A stretch of 64,000 bases of DNA from Agrobacterium tumefaciens (lineage in GTDB: Bacteria; Pseudomonadota; Alphaproteobacteria; Rhizobiales; Rhizobiaceae), in the NCBI RefSeq assembly GCF_005221325.1, contig NZ_CP039889.1, forward strand, positions 2,058,501 to 2,122,500, in the 5' to 3' direction. The position numbers and the translations under genes are program-made. Numbering within the stretch: position 1 is the stretch's first letter; the number at the start of each line of letters is the position of its first letter. This document shows, in pieces, positions 36,714 through 45,479 of the stretch. The notes beneath the pieces are model-generated. The model was not told where the DNA came from and ran no database searches. It saw only the letters and a list, made by a program, of their open reading frames with translations.

Positions 36714-37667
36714 ATGGCCTTTCGATCTGAAACTCTTGTGGGGGAGAGCCGTGGCGCGGCTCTCCCGAAGCGGGGCGGCATGAGGCGGATGTTTGACCGC
36801 AACATTCATGCCTACCTGTTTCTTCTGCCCTGGCTTATCGGCTTTTTCGGCCTGACGCTGGGCCCGGCGCTTGCGTCGCTTTATCTGTCTTTTACCAATT
36901 ACGACCTGTTGCAGTCACCGGACTGGGTGGGGGCGGCAAACTATGTGCGTATCGCCACCGCCGACCCGAAATTTGCCGCCGCAATGCAGGTCACCTTTAC
37001 CTATGTGCTGCTGTCGGTGCCGCTGAAGCTGATCTTCGCGCTACTGGTAGCACTTGCCTTCAATCGCGGTATCAAGGGCCTGACGCTCTATCGGGCGATC
37101 TTCTACCTGCCGTCGCTGCTCGGTTCCAGCGTGGCGATCGCCGTCCTCTGGCGCCAGCTTTTCGCCTCTGATGGCCTCGTCAACATGATCCTCTGGCAGG
37201 CCTTCGGTTATGAAGGGCCAAGCTGGATTTCCAATCCGGATTATTCGATCTACACGCTGGTCATACTGTCGGTCTGGCAGTTCGGCTCGCCGATGATCAT
37301 CTTCCTCGCGGGTCTGAGACAAATCCCGCAGGATATGTATGAGGCCGCCGAAATCGATGGTGCAAGCAAGGTGCGGCAGTTCTTCCGCATTACCCTGCCG
37401 CTTTTGACGCCGGTGATCTTCTTCAACGCCGTGATCCAGACGATCGATGCCTTCAAGGCCTTCACGCCCGCCTTCATCATTTCCGAAGGGACCGGCGGGC
37501 CGATCAACTCGACACTGTTCTACACGCTCTACCTCTATCAGGAAGCCTTTGGTTTTTTCCGCATGGGCTATGCCTCGGCGCTTGCCTGGATTTTGGTGAT
37601 CATCATCTCGCTGTTCACGGCCTTCTCGTTCCTCAGCGCGAAATACTGGGTGCATTACGATGACTGA
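36714..37667 (+). CDS. ABC sugar transporter permease (MalF/UgpA type)
   Basis: A 317-residue CUT1 permease with about six membrane spans and EAA loop YEAAEIDGASKVRQFF near 206. A 25-residue basic head precedes the first span (YLFLLPWLIGFFGLTLG). ATG 36714 lies six bases after the binding-protein stop and has no clear ribosome site; ATG 36780 is an alternative. It overlaps the next permease by eight bases. Confidence 0.87.
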   Translation: MAFRSETLVGESRGAALPKRGGMRRMFDRNIHAYLFLLPWLIGFFGLTLGPALASLYLSFTNYDLLQSPDWVGAANYVRIATADPKFAAAMQVTFTYVLLSVPLKLIFALLVALAFNRGIKGLTLYRAIFYLPSLLGSSVAIAVLWRQLFASDGLVNMILWQAFGYEGPSWISNPDYSIYTLVILSVWQFGSPMIIFLAGLRQIPQDMYEAAEIDGASKVRQFFRITLPLLTPVIFFNAVIQTIDAFKAFTPAFIISEGTGGPINSTLFYTLYLYQEAFGFFRMGYASALAWILVIIISLFTAFSFLSAKYWVHYDD

Positions 37668-38535
37668 CGCTGTTACCGCCCCTCGGCCCGGACAAGGCCC
37701 GCAACGCACACCGCTAAAATCGGTGATGCTCCACACGGCGCTGATCATTGCTTCCTTCGCGATGCTCTATCCGATCCTGTGGATGATCTCAGGTTCCTTC
37801 CGGCCACAGGATGAGCTGTTCAGTTCTTCCTCGCTCATTCCTTCGTCGGTGGATATCGGCGGTTATATCCGTGGCTGGACCGGGCTGCAGGTGAGTTTCG
37901 GGCAGTTCTTCTGGAACTCCTTCTTCATCTCGGTGCTGGCCACCATCGGCAATGTGGTCGGCTGCTCGCTCACCGCGTTCGCATTTGCAAGGCTGCGGTT
38001 CGGTGGACGCAATTTCTGGTTCGCGCTGATGCTCGGCACCTTGATGTTGCCCTATCACGTCGTGCTTATCCCGCAATATATCCTGTTTCTGGAAATGGGC
38101 TGGGTGAACACGTCGCTGCCGCTGATCGTGCCGAAGTACCTCGCGACGGACGCCTTCTTCATCTTCCTGATGGTGCAGTTCTTCCGCGGTATCCCGCGTG
38201 AACTGGACGAGGCGGCTGTGATGGATGGCTGCTCGCCCTTCCGTATCTACTGGAAGATCATGCTGCCCTTGTCGCTGCCGGTGCTGGCGACGGCCGCCAT
38301 CTTTTCCTTCATCTGGACCTGGGACGATTTCTTCGGGCCGCTGATCTATCTGAACGACATCAACACCTACACCGTGCAGCTCGGCCTTCGATCCTTCGTG
38401 GATTCCACCGGAAGTTCGGACTGGACCTCGCTTTTCGCCATGTCCAACCTGTCACTGGTGCCGGTCTTCCTGTTCTTCCTGTTTTTCCAGCGGCTGCTGA
38501 TCGAAGGCATCGCCACGACAGGAATGAAACGCTGA
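37660..38535 (+). CDS. ABC sugar transporter permease (MalG/UgpE type)
   Basis: A 291-residue second permease. The first span is LIIASFAMLYPILWMISG and the EAA loop is DEAAVMDGCSPFRIYW near 185; cysteine in place of alanine at the DGA position is a mild oddity. It overlaps the upstream permease and is separated from the ATPase by 88 bases. Confidence 0.89.
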   Translation: MTDAVTAPRPGQGPQRTPLKSVMLHTALIIASFAMLYPILWMISGSFRPQDELFSSSSLIPSSVDIGGYIRGWTGLQVSFGQFFWNSFFISVLATIGNVVGCSLTAFAFARLRFGGRNFWFALMLGTLMLPYHVVLIPQYILFLEMGWVNTSLPLIVPKYLATDAFFIFLMVQFFRGIPRELDEAAVMDGCSPFRIYWKIMLPLSLPVLATAAIFSFIWTWDDFFGPLIYLNDINTYTVQLGLRSFVDSTGSSDWTSLFAMSNLSLVPVFLFFLFFQRLLIEGIATTGMKR

Positions 38536-38623
38536 ACGGAACACGGATCGGGAACGCATTTTATAAGACCATCAACACTGTCGCCGCCGCCCTTTGCGCG
38601 GCGCGGCAGTCGGGAGAAACAGC

Positions 38624-39697
38624 ATGGCAAGCAGCATTACTCTGGAAAAAATCGTCAAGCGGTTCGGCGCTTTTCCGGTCGTTCACGGCATCGATCTGAA
38701 AATCGAGCCGGGCGAATTCACCGTTTTTGTCGGCCCCTCGGGCTGTGGCAAATCCACGCTTTTGCGCATGATTGCCGGACTGGAGGAAATCTCCGAGGGT
38801 GATCTTCGCATCGATGGCGAAAGGGTTAACGAAACAGCCGCCTCCAAACGCGGCATCGCCATGGTTTTCCAGTCCTATGCTCTTTATCCGCATATGAGCG
38901 TCTACAAGAACCTCGCCTTCGGGCTGGAAACCGCGGGCTACAAAAAACCGGAAGTCGAGGCGCGGGTGCAGAAGGCCGCCGATATCCTGCAGATCGGCCC
39001 GCTTTTGCAGCGCAAGCCGAAGGCGCTTTCGGGCGGCCAGCGCCAGCGTGTCGCCATCGGCCGGGCCATCGTGCGCGAGCCGAAAATCTTCCTCTTCGAT
39101 GAGCCTTTGTCCAATCTCGATGCCGAATTGCGCGTGCAGATGCGCGTCGAAATCGCCAAGCTGCACCAGACGCTCGGCAGCACCATGATCTATGTGACGC
39201 ACGACCAGGTGGAAGCCATGACCATGGCCGACAAGATCGTGGTCCTGCGAGACGGCCGCATCATGCAGGTCGGCCGCCCGCTCGATCTTTACAATAATCC
39301 GGCCAACCAGTTCGTCGCCGGTTTCATCGGCTCGCCGAAGATGAATTTCCTTTCTGCCAAAGTGGTTTCCGGCGACAGTTCCAATCGCACCATCGAGGTG
39401 GCCGGCCAGCGCATCGTGCTGGAAAAACCGGTTGCGGCCGGCGAAGGCGAACCACTGACCTTCGGCGTGCGCCCCGAACACGTCAACCCGCAGGCGCAAT
39501 CCTCGCTCGGCGAAGCTTCCATCCAGCTCGTGGAACATCTGGGCGGCTCGACGGTGGTTTACACCAACACCCCGGACGGCCAACCGGCCACCGTGCTGCT
39601 GGACGGCCAGCGCCAGATCCGCATCGGCGAGACCATTCCCTTTGCGTTCGATCTAGCGAAAACGCACCTGTTCGGGGCGGATGGGCGGCGGATATGA
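38624..39697 (+). CDS. ABC sugar transporter ATPase (MalK/UgpC type)
   Basis: A 357-residue ATPase with [29 protein letters not shown] and YVTHDQVEAM in normal order, and a MalK-type regulatory C-terminus. The start at 38624 has GGGAG upstream. It completes the importer beside the TetR regulon. It could also serve the orphan binding protein at 45480, whose own unit lacks an ATPase. Confidence 0.92.
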   Translation: MASSITLEKIVKRFGAFPVVHGIDLKIEPGEFTVFVGPSGCGKSTLLRMIAGLEEISEGDLRIDGERVNETAASKRGIAMVFQSYALYPHMSVYKNLAFGLETAGYKKPEVEARVQKAADILQIGPLLQRKPKALSGGQRQRVAIGRAIVREPKIFLFDEPLSNLDAELRVQMRVEIAKLHQTLGSTMIYVTHDQVEAMTMADKIVVLRDGRIMQVGRPLDLYNNPANQFVAGFIGSPKMNFLSAKVVSGDSSNRTIEVAGQRIVLEKPVAAGEGEPLTFGVRPEHVNPQAQSSLGEASIQLVEHLGGSTVVYTNTPDGQPATVLLDGQRQIRIGETIPFAFDLAKTHLFGADGRRI

Positions 39698-39736
39698 CAC
39701 TTGCATCAACGTGTTGACCGCAAAGGGAAAAACACT

Positions 39737-39851
39737 ATTCCGTCATGCCGGCCTTGAGCTCGCATCCAGTGCTTTTGTGTAGCAAAAAAAGCCCCACGCG
39801 ATCAAAAGCTTGCTCACTCTGGACCCCGGAGCAGGTCCGGGGTAACGGAAT
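39737..39851. repeat. Intergenic repeat with inverted ends
   Basis: The element starts ATTCCGT (39737-39743) and ends ACGGAAT (39845-39851), an exact inverse. Near its right end GGACCCCGG and CCGGGG arms make a local hairpin. It resembles the palindromic mosaic repeats of Rhizobiaceae. It lies in the 275-base gap between the ATPase and the small membrane gene at 39973; I see nothing else there. Confidence 0.6.
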
Positions 39852-39972
39852 ATGGGTGATGACATCATTCCTTTGAACGGCCGCAAACTGCAATGACAGA
39901 TGCGCTTGTAAAGTCCGATTGCAAAACAAGGCAAATCTCGTCAATTTGGAGGCATTGGGGCTGGAGAGATGA

Positions 39973-40344
39973 ATGCGCGGATTATGGCAACGAGTGACAT
40001 ATTATCGTCATCTCAGCGAGTTTTGGTCGCTCAATAAGGCGCAACGGACGCCATTCATGGCAGTCTTTCCGATATGGGCGGTAGTATCATTCTGGTGGTT
40101 TATGATGGCAATGCCATTCGTATTGCCGTATATTTTGCTGCAATCATACTCCGACGATATCGCAAAAGTTTTTCTGCTGATTGCTGGTCTCCCTATCCTT
40201 TTAGTAGTCGTGTTAGCTGCGCAATGGGTTTTCGGCTGGTACTGGATCGCAGCCATGCTAGTGAGCGGCCGGCCCGAGGCGGCAAGGAAGAAGCAACAAG
40301 CCTTGATGGATGCAATTGATGCTTATCGCGCGAGGGTGTTCTAG
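39973..40344 (+). CDS. Small hypothetical membrane protein, 123 residues
   Basis: The product has two or three hydrophobic segments (FPIWAVVSFWWFMMAM, VLPYILL and VFLLIAGLPILLVVVLAA) and a charged tail ending AIDAYRARVF. Base composition is AT-richer than the flanking catabolic genes. It ends four bases inside the convergent DUF2442 gene. No family recognised; the ribosome site GGAGAGATGA lies close to the ATG. Confidence 0.62.
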   Translation: MRGLWQRVTYYRHLSEFWSLNKAQRTPFMAVFPIWAVVSFWWFMMAMPFVLPYILLQSYSDDIAKVFLLIAGLPILLVVVLAAQWVFGWYWIAAMLVSGRPEAARKKQQALMDAIDAYRARVF

Positions 40345-40607
40345 TTTTCAGCTAGTCGCTGATTCTTGACGATTTGATAGAGATGATAGGCATCTATTTC
40401 TAGGTTCTGGCTATCCCATTCCACGCTCGCTCCATAATCGGCAATCGTTGCGGTTTTCCAGACATCCGTTGAAAGAAGTGGAGTTAGTAATTCTCCGCCG
40501 CTTGCTATCCATCCGGAGAGATCGACCGTTGATTGGCCGCCATCTGTCCAGTTGATTTTAAGGATGCCTGGCCGCTTCGTTACAATGTTTTTGATACGTG
40601 GCGTCAT
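40341..40607 (-). CDS. DUF2442-like small protein
   Basis: An 88-residue protein. The C-terminal VEWDSQNLEIDAYHLYQI matches the DUF2442 pattern, in which a small domain is often found beside a DUF4160 toxin-like partner; no such partner is visible here. The gene and the membrane gene at 39973 overlap tail to tail by four bases, and both are AT-richer than their neighbours. Confidence 0.65.
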   Translation of the reverse strand: MTPRIKNIVTKRPGILKINWTDGGQSTVDLSGWIASGGELLTPLLSTDVWKTATIADYGASVEWDSQNLEIDAYHLYQIVKNQRLAEN

Positions 40608-40652
40608 GGCGTGGTCTGTTTGTCTGCAGAGGAGCGCATAGGTCGGTCGGGT

Positions 40653-41429
40653 TTATAACCTATCAAGAATCTCGCGTAGCGCCACCGCATCTTCCGCAAA
40701 CTGACTGACATCATCACCCCTGACGAATTCCAGCATCGCATAAGCCGGTTTCGTCCATTCGCTCAGTGGCAGCGCCGCGACACACGACTGCCAATAATCC
40801 GCGCGGTCGGCAAGCGGCAGGCGGCTGGTGTCGGCAAGCCATGCAAAGACGTGCAGATGGCAGATACGTGAGCCGATTTCCGATATTTCAGCGAGAGCCT
40901 TTTCGAGCGGCAGGCCGGGTGCCGGCTGCCAGTAGAAGAAGAGGTTTGGCACGGCCAAATCCTGCGCCAGTTGCAGGGCCGAGGGCAGGGTGTCCGTCAG
41001 TGAACTGGGGTGATATTCGAGGCCGATCGTCATGCCGTAATCTTGCGCATGGCGGGCGATTTCTGCCAGTGCCTCGGTGGCCCTGCGGCGCTCGGCGGGA
41101 GAGTAGTCGGTGGAGGGCCTTTTGCGTTGGCCCGGCCAGATACGGATATGGGCGGTGCCGAGCGCTTTCGCAGTTTCAAGAACGGCGGTCAGGTCTTCCC
41201 GCGCAAAATCCGGCGCGAAGATGTAGGAACCGTAGGAAGAGACGGTCAGGCCCGCTTTTGCGGTCCGCTCGGCCACATCCCTGGCATTTTCGAGGTCGCC
41301 TGATGGCACATGGATATCCGCGCCCCATTCGATCGCCTTGATGCCGTTTGCGACGGCAAGGTCGATGACGGCCTGCGGCGACAGGGAGCGAAAGGTGACG
41401 GAGCAGAGGCCCGGCTCGAAGATTCTCAT
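40653..41429 (-). CDS. Sugar isomerase/epimerase (xylose isomerase-like TIM barrel)
   Basis: A 258-residue AP endonuclease-2-type barrel. Metal ligands are suggested by Glu in IGLEYHPSSL near 136 and His in RICHLHVFAW near 195. It is the last gene of the operon lacI-GH154-dehydrogenase-isomerase and overlaps the dehydrogenase by ATGA. It likely isomerises a uronate or keto-sugar made by the other two enzymes; the substrate is unknown. Confidence 0.83.
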   Translation of the reverse strand: MRIFEPGLCSVTFRSLSPQAVIDLAVANGIKAIEWGADIHVPSGDLENARDVAERTAKAGLTVSSYGSYIFAPDFAREDLTAVLETAKALGTAHIRIWPGQRKRPSTDYSPAERRRATEALAEIARHAQDYGMTIGLEYHPSSLTDTLPSALQLAQDLAVPNLFFYWQPAPGLPLEKALAEISEIGSRICHLHVFAWLADTSRLPLADRADYWQSCVAALPLSEWTKPAYAMLEFVRGDDVSQFAEDAVALREILDRL

Positions 41430-42442
41430 GCGATCAGTTCCAGATGTTCCGGCCGCACCTGCTGTTCAAGTGCCGCGCCCTGGCAAAAGCGTTCGATTTC
41501 CGCGATTGCCATGTCGCCCAGCCTGGCGCGTTCGAGGCCCACGGCGCCGGCGATGTGCGGCGTCAGGAATACGTTGGGCAGGCTGTAGAGGGCAGAGTCC
41601 GGCGGCGGCACTTCCGGGTCGGTCACGTCGATCACGGCTTCGATGCGGCCTGTTTTCAGTTCCGCCAGGAGCGCCTCTTCATCGACAAGCGCGCCGCGCG
41701 CCGTGTTAATCAGGGTTGCGCCGTCCTTCATCCGGGCGAGCGCTTCCGCGCCGATCATATGCCGGGTCTGCGGCAGCGACGGCGCATGCAGCGAAATGAC
41801 GTCGCTCATTGCCATCAGCGCATCAAGCGTTACCAGACGCACACCAAGGCACTCCGCCTCTGCTGCGCTTAAAAACGGGTCGAAAAGGATGATGTCGAGA
41901 TCGAAAGGTTTTAGCAGGTTGATGACCCGCCGCCCGATGCGCGATGCACCAACGATGCCGACCGTCAGGCCGAGATTGCCGATGGCCTGAGATTGCAGGC
42001 GATCGACATTTTCCCGCCCCCGATCATTCCGATAAACGCGTCTGAAGCCGAAGGTGCGTTTGCCTGCGAGCAGGATCATCGCCAGCGAAAATTCGGCGAC
42101 CGGCTGCGCATTCGCCTCCGCAGCGCTGCACACGGTGATGCCGCGTTCGAAGACCGCCTGCGAGAGGAAATATTTGACCGTGCCGGCAGCATGAGAGATC
42201 AGCTTCAGCCGTGGCATCAGCGCCAGTTCCCGTGCACCGATATCGGGACAGCCCCAGCCGGTCAGGAGAATATCCGTCCGTTCCAGCTGGTCTTTCACGG
42301 ATGGATCGTGAAAATCGCAAATCCGCGCCACATCGAGGATTTCAACGCTTTGCGACAGCCTCTCGAGCGCCTGCGGTGTCAGCACATGCTGCGTTCGCTC
42401 CGGGTCCATGGCAAGGCTGAGACGCGGAAGCGGGTTCGTCAT
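41426..42442 (-). CDS. D-isomer-specific 2-hydroxyacid dehydrogenase
   Basis: A 338-residue NAD-dependent dehydrogenase. The cofactor loop reads GIVGASRIGRR near residue 163, with serine in place of the middle glycine. The catalytic Arg is in NTARGALVD, Glu in DVTDPEVPP and His in LTPHIAGA. It is coupled by ATGA overlaps to genes on both sides. In this operon it may reduce a 2-keto acid or oxidise a sugar acid. Confidence 0.88.
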   Translation of the reverse strand: MTNPLPRLSLAMDPERTQHVLTPQALERLSQSVEILDVARICDFHDPSVKDQLERTDILLTGWGCPDIGARELALMPRLKLISHAAGTVKYFLSQAVFERGITVCSAAEANAQPVAEFSLAMILLAGKRTFGFRRVYRNDRGRENVDRLQSQAIGNLGLTVGIVGASRIGRRVINLLKPFDLDIILFDPFLSAAEAECLGVRLVTLDALMAMSDVISLHAPSLPQTRHMIGAEALARMKDGATLINTARGALVDEEALLAELKTGRIEAVIDVTDPEVPPPDSALYSLPNVFLTPHIAGAVGLERARLGDMAIAEIERFCQGAALEQQVRPEHLELIA

Positions 42443-44310
42443 TGCGGCTCTCCCGCCATGGCGCTGACGGAAACGCCCGCCTCCGCAAACAGGCGGTCAA
42501 GGGCCTCAAGGTCCGGGCGTGCCGGAACGGCGGCAAGTGCTTTTTCGCTTTCAGCTCCGGCCACGCCCGCAAAGACGGCGCAGGCGAGCAGGGTTTCGCC
42601 AGCCGGAATCTCGCCCCGCAATTGCGGCACGGTGGTTTTGGCGTTGATGAGATTGGTGTTGGGCAGCGCCTTCAGCGCCACGCCCTGGCGGTTTATCGTG
42701 GAATTGAGATCGACGATGGCGGATATGTCGGTGCCGCAATCGGCTGTCGCCCGTCCGCCTGTTTCGCTGACGGCATCGCGGTCGCCGTCGTTGCGGTTGA
42801 TTGCGAAGCCACCTTCGGTCACGGAAAGAGGGCGCGCGGAGGCGATGCGGTGCAGCCTGATATGCCAGTCACCGGCCGCAACCAGCGTCGTTTCAACCGT
42901 CACATCCGGAAATGGCTTCCACGTCGCGCGCAGATTTGCTTCGGCCAGCAGAACCTTCTGATTGGTCTCCCGCACCCGGTAATGCAGGCCGTCGTCGGAG
43001 AAGGCCAGCATATTGTCAAAACCATTGGTCTTGAAACCGCGCTCATCCACCTCGACGCCGAAGCCGTAACGGGAGGAATAGGCGAATTTGGCGTATTTCT
43101 CCGGCCCGCCGCGCATGGAGAGGTTTTCCTGCCCGCTGGAAAGTGCGGTGACGTTGCCCTTGGTCGCCATCATCACCATGCCGGGATGAACGAGCGGCCG
43201 GGGTTTTGAGATCGCCCGGGGCAGTTTTTCCTCCGCCTGCCAGAAGGGGTGGCTTTCCGGTAAGGCGAGCGGAAGGAAGGCCTTGAAGGCCCAATAGGGC
43301 GAACCGGCCGAATTGTAGCTTTCCGACATGGTCAGCTGCGGATAGGCATAACCGATGGAAAGCACGCCATCGCGATCGGCAATCGGTTTGTTCGCCCACC
43401 AGCGCAGATGGCTCAGATAAAGCCCCTTGATTTCGCTCCAGGGCAGCGCCTCCTCATCGGCGAAGGCAAGGCCTGCCCAGAAGCCACCGCAGGCGAAACG
43501 ATAGGTCATGGACCGGCCGAAGGCGAGTGCGCCACCATCCTCATCGAACCAGCTGGCAAAATCGCCGGCAAACAGGCGGGCGCGTTCGCGGTAGCGTTCG
43601 GCATAGGCGTCATCAGGCTTGCTGAGTTTCGCGTAGATCAGGCCGTAAAAATGCATGGCGAAAGCGATATAGTGGTCGATGCGGCGATAGTTGCCATCGC
43701 GATACCAGCCATCGGTAATGTAGAAATCGTCCAGTTCCCTCTGGAATGTCTCCGTCAGGCTGTGGTCGAAACCGATGCCGAGATGATCGAGCGCCATGTC
43801 GACCATAACCCGGAAGAACTTCCAGTTATTGTCGGCATAATTGCGCTCGCGCGCCGTCAACAGGTAGCGGCTCAAGTTGTCTTTCTGCGCGTCGGACAAT
43901 GGCTCCCAGAGATGTTGCGGCGCAAGCCGCAATGCGAAACCAAGTGCTGCAAGCTCCACCAGCCGCTGGTCCTTCTGGCGCACGTCGCCCCAGTAATCGG
44001 GATGGGCGGGATCAGTGCCATTGGCAATGCCTTTCGCCAGAAGTGGCCAATGCTCAAAACTGTCGCCGCTCAGCGCGAGCGGCGCGATGCCCCAGAGCGG
44101 CCGGGCAAAACCTTCCAGATCGGCCGCAGCCCGATCGAAATGCGCGGCGGTGCCGCTGAGGGTTACCCTTGCACCGCTTTCTGAAAAATAGGGAAGCAAC
44201 GGCGCGAAACTGTCATCGAGCGCACGCCGGACATCGGCGCGGGTCTTGAGCGGATTGCCATGCAGCGGGTTGAAACGGGTCATCGGATCATTGTTTGCCG
44301 CCTCATGCAT
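42439..44310 (-). CDS. DUF2264 / GH154 protein, possible beta-glucuronidase
   Basis: A 623-residue protein of the DUF2264 family, now grouped as GH154; characterised gut members act as beta-glucuronidases. The N-terminal two thirds should be an (alpha/alpha)6 barrel (NNWKFFRVMVD near 165, DGWYRDGNYRRIDHYIAFAM near 198), followed by a beta domain. No signal peptide is visible, so it acts on imported oligosaccharide. ATG 44283 is an alternative start. It overlaps lacI by eight bases and the dehydrogenase by four. Confidence 0.83.
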   Translation of the reverse strand: MHEAANNDPMTRFNPLHGNPLKTRADVRRALDDSFAPLLPYFSESGARVTLSGTAAHFDRAAADLEGFARPLWGIAPLALSGDSFEHWPLLAKGIANGTDPAHPDYWGDVRQKDQRLVELAALGFALRLAPQHLWEPLSDAQKDNLSRYLLTARERNYADNNWKFFRVMVDMALDHLGIGFDHSLTETFQRELDDFYITDGWYRDGNYRRIDHYIAFAMHFYGLIYAKLSKPDDAYAERYRERARLFAGDFASWFDEDGGALAFGRSMTYRFACGGFWAGLAFADEEALPWSEIKGLYLSHLRWWANKPIADRDGVLSIGYAYPQLTMSESYNSAGSPYWAFKAFLPLALPESHPFWQAEEKLPRAISKPRPLVHPGMVMMATKGNVTALSSGQENLSMRGGPEKYAKFAYSSRYGFGVEVDERGFKTNGFDNMLAFSDDGLHYRVRETNQKVLLAEANLRATWKPFPDVTVETTLVAAGDWHIRLHRIASARPLSVTEGGFAINRNDGDRDAVSETGGRATADCGTDISAIVDLNSTINRQGVALKALPNTNLINAKTTVPQLRGEIPAGETLLACAVFAGVAGAESEKALAAVPARPDLEALDRLFAEAGVSVSAMAGEPQ

Positions 44311-45367
44311 TACGCGTTGCCTTTCCCGTCTTTTTCGCCTTGCCGGCAGTCTCTCCCACCACCAGTTGCACGCCCAGCTGCACCTGCCGGGCAGTGGCAG
44401 AAGGCTCCGTCAGCCGGCGGCGCATCAGTTCCACCGCCTCGCGGGCGATTTCGCGGCGGTCGACGCGGATGGTGCTGAGGCGGGGAGTGGACAGTTCCGC
44501 AAAGGGCAGGTCATCGAAGCCGATGATGGAAAGATCGTCCGGCACGGCAAGGCCAAGCTCCTGTGCCGCGCCCAGGGCACCGAGCGCAATCGCATCGTTC
44601 ATGCAGAAAATGCCTGTCAGGTCGGGGTTTTTGGCGAGCAGCTGGCGAACCGCATCGCCCGCCTGACCGAAGCCGCTATCCACTGTCGTGAGCAGGAATT
44701 CTTCATAGAGAGTTCCTTCCTGTTCAAGGATGGTTTGGCGGAAGCCGCGCATGCGTTCGCGTATGGTGTGGCGGTGGTGCGGGCCGATATAGGCGACTTT
44801 GCTATGGCCGAGTTCCAGCAGCCGCCGTGCCGCCAGCGCGCCGCCGTAAAAATTGGAAGGCGAAACGCAATCCAGCATCATCGAAGGATCGGCACTGTTG
44901 ACCAGAACCGGCTGAAGCACGCCCTGCGTAATGCGATGGATGATCTCATCTTCAGGGTCGAGGCCGATGGCGAGAAGGCCGTCCGCTTCGCAGACACGCT
45001 GCGTCAGGGCATCATCCACCTGTTTCTGGTGCAGGAGCCGGATATCGAGTTCGAACCCATCCGTCTGGGCCAGGCCGCGCAGCATGTCGAAAATATCGTG
45101 ATAAAACGCGCCGATATCGCCGGTCGCCCGCTCGGCGGACATGAGGGCGAGCACCTTCTTGCCTTCCAGCGGCACGCTGCCCGTCTGGCTGGTGACCGGC
45201 CGTAGCGGATAACCGAGTTCCGCCGCCACCCCCAGAACCTTGGTCTGAATCGAAGCGCTGATACCCTTTTCGCCTGCCAGAACCCGCGAGACGGTGCTGA
45301 TGGAGACGCCGGCGCGCTGGGCGATATCCGACTGGCGCGGGCGGCTGATGTCGGGCGTATCGTTCAT
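44303..45367 (-). CDS. LacI-family transcriptional regulator
   Basis: A 354-residue repressor with the helix-turn-helix and hinge at residues 15-65 (DIAQRAGVSISTVSRVLAGE) and a periplasmic-binding-protein-like effector domain. ATG 45367 has AGGAGA five bases upstream; the frame is open further up to 45625 but without a good start. It is first in its operon and faces an orphan binding protein; repeated TTGCAA motifs fill the gap. Confidence 0.9.
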   Translation of the reverse strand: MNDTPDISRPRQSDIAQRAGVSISTVSRVLAGEKGISASIQTKVLGVAAELGYPLRPVTSQTGSVPLEGKKVLALMSAERATGDIGAFYHDIFDMLRGLAQTDGFELDIRLLHQKQVDDALTQRVCEADGLLAIGLDPEDEIIHRITQGVLQPVLVNSADPSMMLDCVSPSNFYGGALAARRLLELGHSKVAYIGPHHRHTIRERMRGFRQTILEQEGTLYEEFLLTTVDSGFGQAGDAVRQLLAKNPDLTGIFCMNDAIALGALGAAQELGLAVPDDLSIIGFDDLPFAELSTPRLSTIRVDRREIAREAVELMRRRLTEPSATARQVQLGVQLVVGETAGKAKKTGKATRNA

Positions 45368-45402
45368 ATCGTCTCCTGCGCTTGCAAAAAAATCTATTGT
45401 GA

Positions 45403-45463
45403 TGCAAATATTGCAAACTAAGAAAATTTGCAAGAATTTAAGTGACATCTGAAAAATTTGCAA
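45403..45463. promoter_or_regulatory. Clustered LacI-type operator candidates
   Basis: A perfect palindrome TGCAAATATTGCA is at 45403-45415, and AAAATTTGCAA is repeated at 45423-45433 and 45453-45463. TTGCAAAA at 45382 adds another half site. These lie between the divergent lacI and binding-protein starts and are plausible sites for the LacI regulator. Confidence 0.5.
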
Positions 45464-45479
45464 AACGCGGGAGGAGCAG

